Of a DNA stretch of 64,000 nt, positions 19,397-28,461 are shown one piece after another. A program made the position numbers and the translations under genes. Each line of letters starts with the position of its first letter. The stretch's first letter is position 1. Under the pieces are notes generated by a model. That model did not search any database. It was given only the letters and a program-made list of their open reading frames with translations, and had not been told where the DNA came from. The stretch is from Rhizobium tibeticum. GTDB taxonomy: Bacteria; Pseudomonadota; Alphaproteobacteria; Rhizobiales; Rhizobiaceae. The DNA is taken from positions 186,001 through 250,000 of the forward strand of contig NZ_FOCV01000002.1 in assembly GCF_900110205.1 (NCBI RefSeq), given 5' to 3'.

Positions 19397-21058
19397 ATGC
19401 CGAAGTCCAATCCACGCCATCCGAAATTTCCGATCCCGGGCGGCCCGGAGCTGCGCGCCAAGGGCTGGCGGCAGGAGGCGCTGCTGCGGCTTCTGGAGAA
19501 TGTTCTCTCTGTCGGTGAGGATCCCGACAATCTCGTCGTCTATGCCGCACTCGGCAAGGCGGCCCGCAACTGGGCGGCGCACAAGGGGATCGTCAAGGCA
19601 CTGACCGAAATGGACGAGGACCAGACCCTGCTCATCCAGTCCGGCAAGCCGATCGGTCTCGTCAAGACGCATGCAAAGGCGCCGCTGGTCATCATGGCGA
19701 ACTGCAACATCGTCGGGCAATGGGCGAAGGCCGAGGTCTTTTACGAGCTACAGCGCAAGGGACTGATCTGCTGGGGCGGGTTGACCGCCGGCGCCTGGCA
19801 GTACATCGGCAGTCAGGGCGTCATCCAGGGAACCTATGAGATTTTCATGCGCATTGCCGAGCGCCGGTTCGGCGGCGATCTCCAGGGGCGCTTCGTGCTG
19901 ACGGCGGGGCTCGGCGGTATGGGCGGCGCGCAGCCGCTTGCCGGCCGCATGGCGGGCGCGGCGATCCTCTGCGTCGACATCGACCCCGAGCGCGCGAAGA
20001 AGCGACAGGAGATCGGCTACCTGCAGGAGATCGCGCCGGATCTCGACACTGCCCTTGCGATGATCGATGCCGCCGTGAAGGAGAAACGTGCGCTATCGGT
20101 CGGCCTCGTCGGCAATGCCGCCGAGATCTATCCCGAAATCGCGCGGCGCGGTATCGTGCCCGATATCGTCACCGACCAAACCTCCGCGCACGATCTCGTC
20201 TATGGCTACGTGCCGAAAGGCATGAGCCTTACGCAGGTTCGCGAACTGCGCGACGACGGCCAAGGCCAGTTGATGGCGGCAAGCCGCGCCTCGATCGTGC
20301 AGCACGTGACGGCGATGCTGGATTTCCAGGAGAGGGGTTCCGAGGTCTTCGACAACGGCAACCTGATCCGTACGCAGGCGATGGAGGGTGGTGTCGCCAA
20401 CGCCTTCGAAATTCCGATCTTCACCGAGGCCTATCTGCGGCCGCTCTTTGCGCGCGCCATCGGCCCCTTCCGCTGGATGGCGCTGTCGGGCGAGGAGAGC
20501 GACATCGCCCGCATCGACGATCTGCTGCTCGAAATCTTCCCCGAGAACAAGATCATCACCAACTGGATCCGGCTGGCGCGCGAGCATGTGCCCTTCGAGG
20601 GACTGCCGGCGCGCATTGCCTGGCTCGGGCACGGCGAACGCACGACGCTTGCCCGCCGCGTCAACGAACTGGTCGCAAGCGGTGAGCTGAAGGGACCGGT
20701 CGCCTTTTCGCGCGACCATCTCGATGCGGGGGCGATGGCGCATCCAAACATCATGACCGAGCGGATGAAGGATGGCTCCGACGCGATTGCCGACTGGCCG
20801 CTGATCGATGCGATGATGCTCTGCTCCTCGATGGCGGATCTCGTGGCGGTTCATTCCGGCGGCGGCGGCTATGCCGGCTACATGACGAGCTGCGGCGTCA
20901 CCGTCGTTGCCGACGGCACTGATGCCGCCGACGAACGCCTGGATCATGCGCTCACCAACGACACGGCGCTCGGCGTCATGCGATATGCGGATGCGGGCTA
21001 CGAGGAGGCGCTGGACGAAGTGGCGAAGAAGGACATTCCATACATTCGGCTGGGATAG
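19397..21058 (+). CDS. Urocanase-family hydratase, predicted thiourocanate hydratase
   Basis: A 553-residue urocanase homologue with the NAD+-binding core TAGLGGMGGAQPLAGRMAGA and the C-terminal SRDHLDAGAMAHPN and DGSDAIADWPL motifs. At the position of Pseudomonas putida Cys410 (PARICW) it has Ala408 (PARIAWLG), and the HHGGGVGMG loop becomes HSGGGGYAG. These changes, with the MIO-less lyase beside it, argue for thiourocanate rather than urocanate as substrate, giving a 2-thiohydantoin. NAD+ would act as the electrophile, as in urocanase. GAGAGGAACGACCAG precedes the ATG. The alternative is a plain hutU, but there is no MIO-bearing hutH or hutG here. Confidence 0.82.
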   Translation: MPKSNPRHPKFPIPGGPELRAKGWRQEALLRLLENVLSVGEDPDNLVVYAALGKAARNWAAHKGIVKALTEMDEDQTLLIQSGKPIGLVKTHAKAPLVIMANCNIVGQWAKAEVFYELQRKGLICWGGLTAGAWQYIGSQGVIQGTYEIFMRIAERRFGGDLQGRFVLTAGLGGMGGAQPLAGRMAGAAILCVDIDPERAKKRQEIGYLQEIAPDLDTALAMIDAAVKEKRALSVGLVGNAAEIYPEIARRGIVPDIVTDQTSAHDLVYGYVPKGMSLTQVRELRDDGQGQLMAASRASIVQHVTAMLDFQERGSEVFDNGNLIRTQAMEGGVANAFEIPIFTEAYLRPLFARAIGPFRWMALSGEESDIARIDDLLLEIFPENKIITNWIRLAREHVPFEGLPARIAWLGHGERTTLARRVNELVASGELKGPVAFSRDHLDAGAMAHPNIMTERMKDGSDAIADWPLIDAMMLCSSMADLVAVHSGGGGYAGYMTSCGVTVVADGTDAADERLDHALTNDTALGVMRYADAGYEEALDEVAKKDIPYIRLG

Positions 21059-21189
21059 GCTTGCGGCGCCGGCGTCGGACGTGCCGGATTACGCTATGGC
21101 GTGGCGCAACGGATCGATCGCCGGTCGTGCGTATCTGATAGACATCGGATGTCGATTCGACGCTGCCCATCCAACGAACGGACCTCGCC

Positions 21190-22065
21190 ATGCAGCCCCG
21201 CACCTATGGTATGCTCCTCGTCGGCATCGCTACGATCATGTGGAGCACCGCGGGGCTCTTCGTCCGGGCGCTCGATCTCGATATCTGGACCGTGCTCGGC
21301 TGGCGCTCTCTGTTTGGCGGGCTGGCGCTGACGGTCATCATTTTTGCAAAGAAGCGGATCAGCGCTGAGCCGGGCAAGGTGCCGTTCTATTTCTATCCGC
21401 TCTACGGGCTCATGGCCGCCACTTCGATGTACGGCTACGTCAGCGCGCTGAAGCTGACGACCGTTGCCAACGTGCTGGCGATCTACGCAACCGTTCCGTT
21501 CGTCGCGGCGGGGATCGCCTATGTCTGGCTGAAGGAGACGATCAGCAGGCGTGTACTCATCGCCAGCCTCATCGCCTTCGTCGGCGTCCTGATCGTCGCG
21601 GGCTTCGGCGCGAGACCTCAGGACATCGCCGGCAACGCCCTGGCGTTTCTGATGACGGTGACCTTCAGCATCCTGCTTGTTGCGGCAAGACGCTACCCAG
21701 CGCTGCGGCTGGCGCCGGTCAATGCGCTCGGATCCGGCTTCTGCGTGCTGTTCTGCCTGCCCTTGATGTCTCATGCGATGCCGAGCCTGCAGGAAATCCT
21801 TGTGCTTGCCGTTTTCGGGTCGACGACATCGGGGATCGCCTATCGGCTCTTCATGACCGGCGGCCGCTATATTCCATCCAGCGAGGCCGGGTTGATCGGG
21901 CTGTTGGACGTCGTGCTCGGCCCGCTCTGGGTCTGGCTCGCCTTCTCCGAGACGCCTGATATCTCGACGATTATCGGGGGCGTGATCATCCTGATCTCCG
22001 TTTTCTGGTATTTGTGGAGCGGCATGAGAGGGTTTCAGCCCCGGCGTACACTGAAAAACGTATAG
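21190..22065 (+). CDS. DMT-superfamily (EamA) transporter
   Basis: A 291-residue inner-membrane protein with about ten hydrophobic helices in two EamA repeats (LLVGIATIMWSTAGLFVRAL at the start of the first; ALAFLMTVTFSILLVAARR at the start of the second). EamA proteins mostly export or import small metabolites by antiport. It follows the urocanase homologue on the same strand after 131 bp, so it may serve the ergothioneine cluster (export of a product or uptake of substrate), but the gap allows its own promoter. The substrate is not evident. Confidence 0.85.
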   Translation: MQPRTYGMLLVGIATIMWSTAGLFVRALDLDIWTVLGWRSLFGGLALTVIIFAKKRISAEPGKVPFYFYPLYGLMAATSMYGYVSALKLTTVANVLAIYATVPFVAAGIAYVWLKETISRRVLIASLIAFVGVLIVAGFGARPQDIAGNALAFLMTVTFSILLVAARRYPALRLAPVNALGSGFCVLFCLPLMSHAMPSLQEILVLAVFGSTTSGIAYRLFMTGGRYIPSSEAGLIGLLDVVLGPLWVWLAFSETPDISTIIGGVIILISVFWYLWSGMRGFQPRRTLKNV

Positions 22066-22078
22066 CCGACTTATTATT

Positions 22079-22471
22079 TCACGCCTCAGATTTCGGATTC
22101 GACACTTCGATCAGATTGCCATCCGGATCCCTGATATAGACGGAGCGGATCGGCCCGGCCGCACCGGTGCGATCGACAGGTCCTTCGACGATTGTCACAC
22201 CCTTTGATTGAAGATGCGCGATGACATCGGCCAGTGGTGTGGTGGCGATGACGCAAAGGTCGGCCGAGCCCGGGGTCGGCTGCTTCGCCTTGGGCTCGAA
22301 TTCGTGGCCATGCTGGTGAAGGTTGATCTTCTGGCTGCCGAACGTCAACGCCTTGCGCCCGTCGCCGAAGGTTTCGACGGTCATGCCGAGCGCCTGCGCG
22401 TAAAATCCGCAGGTCGCGTCGATATCGGCGACCGTCAGAACCAGGTGATCGAGGTGATCAATGCGGATCAT
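22079..22471 (-). CDS. VOC (glyoxalase/dioxygenase) superfamily protein
   Basis: A 130-residue protein with two beta-alpha-beta-beta-beta modules: IDHLDHLVLTVADIDATCGFY at the start, RSVYIRDPDGNLIEVS at the end. The metal-binding His near the start (HLVL) and Glu near the end (IEVS) are in place. It resembles the YwbC/glyoxalase-like subgroup often called virulence protein STM3117-like. The substrate is unknown. It is convergent with the transporter gene and directly downstream of the MFS gene on the same strand (8-bp gap). Confidence 0.85.
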   Translation of the reverse strand: MIRIDHLDHLVLTVADIDATCGFYAQALGMTVETFGDGRKALTFGSQKINLHQHGHEFEPKAKQPTPGSADLCVIATTPLADVIAHLQSKGVTIVEGPVDRTGAAGPIRSVYIRDPDGNLIEVSNPKSEA

Positions 22472-22479
22472 GCCTAATC

Positions 22480-23760
22480 CTACCGTTTTGCCAGCCGTGC
22501 GGCAACGAGGGCTGCAATCATACCCAAGGCGAGCAGCGCCAGTGCGAAGAGCACGACAGCATTCCAGCCATCAGCGCCCCAGAAGTAGCCGCCTACGGAA
22601 CCTGCAACGCTGGAGCCGAAGTAGTAGGACAGCAGATAGAGCGAGGAGGCGTGACCCTTGGTGCCACGGGCAAGACGACCGACAAGGGCGCTCGCCACGG
22701 AGTGCGCAACGAAGAAGCCTGATGTCAGCAGCACGATGCCGAGGACGATCAACGGTAAAGAGGATGACAAAGTGACGGCGATGCCGGCGGCTGCGACCGC
22801 AATACCGGCAGGCAGGACGACGAAATGGCCAATGCGATCTCCCAGCAAGCCGGCGATCCAGGATGCGGCAATACCGAACAGATAGACGGTGAAGATCAGG
22901 CCGAGTTCGGTCTGGTTAAGATTGTAGGGCGCCTGAACGAGGCGGAAGCCGATGTAATTGTAAACCGTAACGAATGTGCCCATGGCGAGAAAGCCGATGG
23001 CGAAGAGCAATGGTAAGGCCGGATTGCTGATATGGCCGACCCAGGCCTTCAGGTGAAAGCGGGCGTCGAAACCCTTGCGCGGCGTGAAATTGCGCGATGC
23101 GGGCAACAGTAGGAAGAAGCCGATTGCGGCGGCGAGACCCAGTATGCCAAGCGCGCCCAGCGCGACGCGCCAGGAGAAGAACTCGGCAAGCGTGCCGGTG
23201 ACGACGCGTCCGGCCATGCCGCCGAACGCATTGCCAGCGATGTAAAGACCCATCGAGGCACCAAGGCCGCGCGGATCGATTTCTTCCGAGAGGTAGGCCA
23301 TGGCGACGGCGGGCACGCCGCCAAGCAGCAGCCCTTCCAGAGCACGGATGACAAGCAGGGCGTGCCAGCTCGGCACGAGCGCGCAAGCGATGGTGCAAAT
23401 GGCCGCCCCGAGCAGCGAGGCGAACATCAGGCTGCGGCGGCCAAAGCTTTCGGAGACGGTCGCCGCACAGACGATCGCGAAGGCAAGGAAGCCGGTCGAT
23501 AGGGAAAGTGACAGCGAGCTAGCGGCCGGGCTGATGCCGAAATCCTCTGCAAAGATCGGCATCAGTGGCTGCACGCAATAAAGCAGCGAGAACGTTGCAA
23601 AGCCCGAGAGGAAAAGTGCGAGGCTAGCGCGCCGATAGGAGGACGTGCCACGCAGCAGGAACTGCTCGTCCTGCGCTTCCGCCGTCGTTCGCACGACATG
23701 GAGATTTGGATGAGAGCGGATTTCGGGGGCGTCAAGCGGCTTGTCTGCGGCGCGTGGCAT
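22480..23760 (-). CDS. MFS transporter (YnfM/AraJ-like efflux)
   Basis: A 426-residue twelve-helix permease. The first helix is LALFLSGFATFSLLYCVQPLMP, with the MFS loop motif after helix 2 (SESFGRRSLMF), a central cytoplasmic loop (NFTPRKGF) and the second half beginning near LPLLFAIGFLAMGTF. This is the YnfM arabinose-efflux-like group, typically drug or metabolite export. The ATG at 23760 was preferred to a GTG at 23778. It is divergent from a LysR gene 95 bp away, which probably controls it. Confidence 0.88.
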   Translation of the reverse strand: MPRAADKPLDAPEIRSHPNLHVVRTTAEAQDEQFLLRGTSSYRRASLALFLSGFATFSLLYCVQPLMPIFAEDFGISPAASSLSLSLSTGFLAFAIVCAATVSESFGRRSLMFASLLGAAICTIACALVPSWHALLVIRALEGLLLGGVPAVAMAYLSEEIDPRGLGASMGLYIAGNAFGGMAGRVVTGTLAEFFSWRVALGALGILGLAAAIGFFLLLPASRNFTPRKGFDARFHLKAWVGHISNPALPLLFAIGFLAMGTFVTVYNYIGFRLVQAPYNLNQTELGLIFTVYLFGIAASWIAGLLGDRIGHFVVLPAGIAVAAAGIAVTLSSSLPLIVLGIVLLTSGFFVAHSVASALVGRLARGTKGHASSLYLLSYYFGSSVAGSVGGYFWGADGWNAVVLFALALLALGMIAALVAARLAKR

Positions 23761-23855
23761 GGGGCACCAACCTTTCACGCCTTTTGATCTAGCCAGCGCC
23801 TCATCATTTGTCCAATATATGAAACTGACCTTCTTGATAGGTTTTGGAGATACCG

Positions 23856-24728
23856 ATGGAGCTGCGCCATATCCGCTATTTCCTGGCCGTGGCCGAAGAG
23901 GGGAATTTTACCCGCGCGGCCGCCAAGCTCGGCATCGGCCAGCCGCCGCTCAGCCAGCAGATACGCGATCTCGAAAACGAGATCGGGGCGGCGCTGTTTC
24001 ATCGCGTACCGCATGGCGCGGAGCTGACCGAGGCAGGCACCGCCTTTTTGCCGGAAGGACGGGCTGCCGTTGTGGCTGCCGAGAAGGCGAAGCTTGCCGC
24101 CCAGCGCGCAACCCGGGGCGAGACCGGCCGGCTCGCACTCGGTTTCACGGCATCTTCGGCCTTCAACACAGCTGTCAGCGGCACGATCCGCCGCTTTCGC
24201 AGGCAATGGCCCGATGTCAGCCTGTCGCTGACGGAGATGAACAGCAACTGGCTGATGGAGAAGCTGATGCGGCAGGAGATCGACGTCGCCTTCATCAGGC
24301 CAGGGCTGGAGGATCCCAAGGACGTCAGGCTGAAACGGCTGGCGGACGAGCCGATGCTGATCGCGCTTCCCGCGCACCATCCGCTTGCGACATACGAAAA
24401 GGTGCCGCTCTCGGCGCTTGCAGGCGAGCCCTTCATCCTGTTTCCACGCACGGTCGGCCTCAGCCTCTACGACGATATCGTGCGTGGTTGCCGGGATGCC
24501 GGCTTCGAGCTCGTGGTGACGCAGGAGGCGCCGCAGATTCCGTCGGTCGTCAATCTTGTTGCCGCCGATCTCGGCGTGTCGATCGTGCCTGCCTCGATTG
24601 CCCATCTGGCGCTCGACGGGGTCGCCTACCGGCCAATCGAGGGGCCACCGCTGGTGGCGCGCCTGGGGCTTGCGATGCTCAAGGCACAGCGCTCCCTCGT
24701 GGCGGCCAACCTGATGAGCCTAATCTGA
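23856..24728 (+). CDS. LysR-family regulator (BenM/CatR-like), divergent to MFS gene
   Basis: A 290-residue regulator: helix-turn-helix near residues 1-60 (MELRHIRYFLAVAEEGNFTR, then QPPLSQQIRDLE), which is the signature of the BenM/CatR/CbnR branch, and an effector domain from about 90. The ATG at 23856 has TTTTGGAGATACCG before it; a TTG four codons upstream is less likely. The divergent MFS exporter is the expected target. Its stop abuts the stop of the next, opposite LysR gene. Confidence 0.9.
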   Translation: MELRHIRYFLAVAEEGNFTRAAAKLGIGQPPLSQQIRDLENEIGAALFHRVPHGAELTEAGTAFLPEGRAAVVAAEKAKLAAQRATRGETGRLALGFTASSAFNTAVSGTIRRFRRQWPDVSLSLTEMNSNWLMEKLMRQEIDVAFIRPGLEDPKDVRLKRLADEPMLIALPAHHPLATYEKVPLSALAGEPFILFPRTVGLSLYDDIVRGCRDAGFELVVTQEAPQIPSVVNLVAADLGVSIVPASIAHLALDGVAYRPIEGPPLVARLGLAMLKAQRSLVAANLMSLI

Positions 24729-25634
24729 TCAGTCTACCGGGTCCCAGTAAGGAGGGTCGCCGAAGGTCTTGCGCAGATGCTGCGCCACGGCGCGCAGCTT
24801 GGCCGAAGGATTGCGACCCTCGGGATGGGCCATGTAGATGAACTCCGCCTCCGGCCTGTAGCCGACATCGATCGCTACAAGCTTTCCCTCGCCGATTGCC
24901 GGGCCGGCGATGAAGGCCGGCAGGAGCGCGATGCCAAGGCCCGCAATCGCCGCATCGCGGATCATGTCGCCGTTGTTCATGCCGACAGCCTGGCTGGCGC
25001 GCACGACGATCGCACCATCCGGCGTTTGGAAGCGCCAGTCGGCGACGCCGCGATTAGTGTAGAAGATACCCTTGTGCTCGTCGAGATCGGCGAGGGTCTT
25101 CGGCGTGCCATGGCGGTCGAGATAGGCTGGAGAAGCGACCAGAATCCGGCGGCTGCGGCTGAGCTTCCACACCACCAGTCGGGAATCGACAATCGGGCCA
25201 TGACGAACCACCGCGTCATAGCCTTCCGAGGAGACATCGACGCGGCGGTCGTCAATGTCGAGCACCAGCTGGATCTCCGGATGCTCGGCCAGAAAGGGGT
25301 ATAGGGCCGGACCAAGATGCATCCGCCCGAAGGTGACCGGGGCGGCGATGCGCAGTGGGCCGGACAGCGTGCCGCGGCGCACGGCCATCTCGGCGGTGGC
25401 TTCCTCGATCTCCTGAACGATCCGCGTCGCCCGCAGCAGGAAGGCCGCGCCGTCTTGCGTCAGCGTGAGCTTCCGCGTGGTGCGATGCAGGAGCACGCCC
25501 CCGAGCGACCTTTCAAGTTCCGCCAGCCGTTCGCTGACAACCGACTTTGAGAGCCGCAAGCGCCGGGCGGCCTCGCTGACGGAGCCCGATTCCACGACGG
25601 CCACGAAGGCCGTTATTCCCTCAACCCTGATCAT
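24729..25634 (-). CDS. LysR-family regulator, divergent to tandem SDR genes
   Basis: A 301-residue regulator. The helix-turn-helix IEGITAFVAVVESGSVSEAA-like start and RTTRKLTLTQDGAAFL wing, with the effector-domain motif RHGPIVDSRLVVWKL, place it in the CrgA/PecT branch, whose members often control divergent oxidoreductases. The first SDR gene starts 125 bp away on the opposite strand. The gap contains CGTTCGG (25635-25641) and its reverse complement CCGAACG (25679-25685), possible operator arms. Confidence 0.9.
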   Translation of the reverse strand: MIRVEGITAFVAVVESGSVSEAARRLRLSKSVVSERLAELERSLGGVLLHRTTRKLTLTQDGAAFLLRATRIVQEIEEATAEMAVRRGTLSGPLRIAAPVTFGRMHLGPALYPFLAEHPEIQLVLDIDDRRVDVSSEGYDAVVRHGPIVDSRLVVWKLSRSRRILVASPAYLDRHGTPKTLADLDEHKGIFYTNRGVADWRFQTPDGAIVVRASQAVGMNNGDMIRDAAIAGLGIALLPAFIAGPAIGEGKLVAIDVGYRPEAEFIYMAHPEGRNPSAKLRAVAQHLRKTFGDPPYWDPVD

Positions 25635-25759
25635 CGTTCGGCAATTCCGAATTCAAGTTCCGTTATCTGGAGACTAATCCGAACGAAAGGAAAATGCCAT
25701 CTTCCACTCATCGAACGGGGCGGCAAACGCCACCCCAACCCAACACTGGGGATGGAACA

Positions 25760-26524
25760 ATGAACCGCTTGAACGGAAAAGTCGCCATCGTCACCGGCGC
25801 AAGCTCAGGCATCGGTCGCGCAACGGCCAAGCTGTTCGCCGCCGAAGGCGCAAAGGTCGTGGTCGGCGCCCGCCGCCAGGCCGAACTCGAAAGCCTGGTG
25901 GAAGAGATCAAGGCAGCTGGCGGGCAGGCCGCTGCTGTTGCCGGCGATGTCCGCTCGGAAGACTACCACAAGGCGCTGGTCGCAACCGCCGTCGATCGCT
26001 ACGGCAAGCTCGACGTTGCCTTCAACAATGCCGGCACGCTTGGCGAGGCTGGCCCAAGCACCGGTGTTTCCGAAGCCGGTTTTGCCGAAGCACTGACGAT
26101 CAACCTGACGGCCTCGTTCCTTGCCGCCAAGCACCAGATCGGCCAGATGGAAAAGAATGGCGGCGGCTCGGTGATCTTCACCTCGACCTTCGTCGGCTAC
26201 AGCTTCGCCTTCCCGGGTGTTGCCGCCTATGCCGCCAGCAAGTCCGGCCTCATCGGCCTGACCCAGGCCCTCGCCGCCGAATTCGGAAAGCAGAACGTCC
26301 GCGTCAACGCGGTCCTGCCGGGCGCCGTCGATACCGACATGTATCGTGAGATGAACGATACCTCGGACAAGCAGAACTTCATCACAAACCTGCATGCGCT
26401 GAAGCGCGTTGCAGCCCCCAATGAGCTTGCCCGCTCGGTGCTCTACCTCGCCTCCGACGACTCAAGCTTCGTCACCGGCACGGCCTCGCTCGTCGATGGC
26501 GGTGCTTCGATCACCCGCACCTGA
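25760..26524 (+). CDS. Short-chain dehydrogenase/reductase
   Basis: A 254-residue classical SDR. It has the cofactor motif TGASSGIG (near residues 12-19), NNAG, catalytic Ser within STFVGYSFAFPG, and Tyr-x3-Lys in YAASKSG, followed by PGAVDTDM. The ATG at 25760 was taken because the family begins a few residues before KVAIVTG; an upstream codon would add an atypical Pro-rich tail. The substrate is unknown. It is divergent from the LysR gene and co-oriented with a second SDR 131 bp downstream. Confidence 0.9.
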   Translation: MNRLNGKVAIVTGASSGIGRATAKLFAAEGAKVVVGARRQAELESLVEEIKAAGGQAAAVAGDVRSEDYHKALVATAVDRYGKLDVAFNNAGTLGEAGPSTGVSEAGFAEALTINLTASFLAAKHQIGQMEKNGGGSVIFTSTFVGYSFAFPGVAAYAASKSGLIGLTQALAAEFGKQNVRVNAVLPGAVDTDMYREMNDTSDKQNFITNLHALKRVAAPNELARSVLYLASDDSSFVTGTASLVDGGASITRT

Positions 26525-26655
26525 CGTCGAAGATCATCCGCTCTGACTAAGTAGCTTTCCGGAAAAGAGCCGAGTATCGCAGCCGACTTTTCATCGCATT
26601 CTCCAAGACATCAAAGGGCGCTGGCCCAACCCGCGATCACAAGGACACCACGACA

Positions 26656-27405
26656 ATGGCACGCTTACAGAAGAAGACAGCCCTCATCACTGGCGGCACC
26701 AGCGGCATCGGCCTCGAAACCGCCCGTCAATTCATCGCCGAAGGCGCTCGTGTGGCCATCACCGGCAGCAGCGCCAAGAGCGTCGAGGCAGCCCGCGCCG
26801 AGTTCGGCGACAAGGTGCTGGTCATCCAGGCGGATGCCGGCAACGCCGCCGGCCAGAAGGCTGTCGCGAACGCAATCAAGGACGCCTTCGGCCATCTCGA
26901 CATTCTTTTCGTCAATGCCGGCGTGGCCGAATTCGGCCCGCTCGAGCAGTGGAGCGAGGAAGCCTTCGACAAGTCGCTCGCGATCAACGTCAAGGGCCCG
27001 TTCTTCCTCATTCAGGCGCTGCTCCCGGTCTTTTCGAAGCAGGCTTCGATCGTGCTCAACACTTCGATCAACGCCCATATCGGCATGCCGAATTCGAGTG
27101 TCTACGCCCTTACCAAGGGTGCGCTGCTGACGCTGGCAAAGACGCTTTCGGGAGAACTCATCGGCCGCGGCATTCGCGTCAACGCCGTTAGCCCCGGCCC
27201 GATCGCAACCCCGCTTTACGACAAGCTTGGCATGTCGGAAGCCGATTCCAAGGCGATGGCCGCACAGATCCAGTCGCAGATCCCGGTCGGCCGGTTCGGC
27301 GATGCCGGCGAAGTTGCCAAGACAATCATCTTCCTCGCCTCCGATGAGGCTGCCTACATCGTCGGCAGCGAGCTCGTCATCGATGGCGGAATGAGCAACC
27401 TCTGA
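26656..27405 (+). CDS. Short-chain dehydrogenase/reductase
   Basis: A 249-residue classical SDR: TGGTSGIGLETARQF cofactor motif, NAGVAEF, catalytic Ser in NTSINAHIGMP, YALTKGA as Tyr-x3-Lys, and PGPIATPLYDKLGM. Only moderately similar to the preceding SDR, so probably not a recent duplication. This pattern (LysR, SDR, SDR, then NmrA-like) is common for quinone or aldehyde detoxification in rhizobia, but the substrate cannot be told from sequence. Confidence 0.9.
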   Translation: MARLQKKTALITGGTSGIGLETARQFIAEGARVAITGSSAKSVEAARAEFGDKVLVIQADAGNAAGQKAVANAIKDAFGHLDILFVNAGVAEFGPLEQWSEEAFDKSLAINVKGPFFLIQALLPVFSKQASIVLNTSINAHIGMPNSSVYALTKGALLTLAKTLSGELIGRGIRVNAVSPGPIATPLYDKLGMSEADSKAMAAQIQSQIPVGRFGDAGEVAKTIIFLASDEAAYIVGSELVIDGGMSNL

Positions 27406-27434
27406 GGACCGAAACCCACCAGAGGATGCATGAG

Positions 27435-27466
27435 AAAGGCCGCGGGTCCTCTCCTCCGCGGCCTTT
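27435..27466. terminator. Bidirectional hairpin terminator between convergent genes
   Basis: A perfect 10-bp stem, AAAGGCCGCG (27435-27444) with CGCGGCCTTT (27457-27466), 30 bp after the SDR stop and 8 bp from the stop of the opposite gene. The terminal A/T ends give a short U-run in both directions. Confidence 0.75.
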
Positions 27467-27473
27467 CGGCTGT

Positions 27474-28331
27474 TCATCGGCCAGCGTCAACGAGGCGGCG
27501 GATGGCCATCTCCAGCGTCGTCGTGCCCTTCGCCGGCTCGCCCTCGAACCGGATCCAGCCCTGGTTGAAGCCATCGATCATGCGCATGCGCGGGATTGGG
27601 TTCTTCATGCCCTGTTTGATGAAGAGCTGCTGCCAGGTGTCGCGGGCGACCGGCTCCATGCGGACGGGTTTGCCGAGGACCGACGAGAAGACGGCGGCGA
27701 TATCGTTCGGCGTGACGCGCTTTGGCCCCATCAGCTCGATGACCTGCTTGCCCGCCCACTCCTGCAGCAGCAATTCCGCCGCCTTGGCGCCGACATCGAA
27801 GACCGAAACCATCGGATATGGATGATCAAGCGGCTGAAGGAAACTCGGGACGACGCCGGTCTCCCGCGCCGTCGCGACATCCCAGGCCGCATTCTCCATG
27901 AACCACCCTGCACGCAGAAAGGCGGTCGGCATTGGCAGAGCGGATAGTTCTTGTTCGACGAGACCGACCTGGCTCAAGAGGTTGGGCTCGGTGGCTTGCG
28001 CGCCGATGGTGGAGAGGCAGACGACCTTGGCAGGACGAGAGCTGAGAAGCGCGGCCTTCAGAGCTGCAATGACAGCGCGCACCTCCGCAAAGCCGGGCGT
28101 CGGATCGAAGATCGGCGGGATGAGCAGGAAGACGCCGTCGGCGCCGGCAAAAGCCTTGGCGAGCGTATCGGCGTCGGTCATCTCGGCCAGTGCCAGTTCC
28201 GCGCCTTTATCCTTCCATTCCGCGGCTTTCTCCGCATTGCGCGCGACGGCGCGCACCGGCAACCCCGCCTCCAGGAAATGCCGGGCCACGAGGCCTCCGA
28301 CCTGCCCTGTTACTCCGGTGATCACAAACAT
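27474..28331 (-). CDS. NmrA-like NAD(P)H-binding protein
   Basis: A 285-residue atypical SDR with the glycine motif TGVTGQVGGLVARHFLEAG at residue 5 onward and no Tyr-x3-Lys catalytic pair where expected, as in NmrA/QorB/HSCARG-type redox sensors or NAD(P)H:quinone oxidoreductase 2. The C-terminal part (MGPKRVTPNDIAAVFSSVLG) matches the family's substrate domain. It is divergent from a LysR gene 130 bp away, its likely regulator. Confidence 0.87.
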   Translation of the reverse strand: MFVITGVTGQVGGLVARHFLEAGLPVRAVARNAEKAAEWKDKGAELALAEMTDADTLAKAFAGADGVFLLIPPIFDPTPGFAEVRAVIAALKAALLSSRPAKVVCLSTIGAQATEPNLLSQVGLVEQELSALPMPTAFLRAGWFMENAAWDVATARETGVVPSFLQPLDHPYPMVSVFDVGAKAAELLLQEWAGKQVIELMGPKRVTPNDIAAVFSSVLGKPVRMEPVARDTWQQLFIKQGMKNPIPRMRMIDGFNQGWIRFEGEPAKGTTTLEMAIRRLVDAGR

Positions 28332-28425
28332 GGCTAAACTCCTTTGATGTCTTCACCACCATTTGGCCGGTGGTCTGTTCGCGCCGATCATGTCTTTTGA
28401 CGGTCTTTGACTGAAGCGCGTTTCT

Positions 28426-28442
28426 GTCACATGATTGGTGAC
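28426..28442. promoter_or_regulatory. Candidate operator between nmrA-like and LysR genes
   Basis: GTCAC-N7-GTGAC (GTCACATGATTGGTGAC), an interrupted inverted repeat 20 bp before the LysR ATG and about 95 bp before the divergent gene. Position and dyad symmetry suit autoregulation by the LysR protein. Not tested. Confidence 0.4.
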
Positions 28443-28461
28443 TCAAAATCACGGACGGGCG

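Noticed and set aside
13654..21058. A hut (histidine utilisation) operon
   Set aside because: There is a HAL homologue and a urocanase homologue, but no hutI, hutG or hutC, the HAL homologue lacks the MIO triad, and hydantoinase/carbamoylase/DUF917 genes are present instead.
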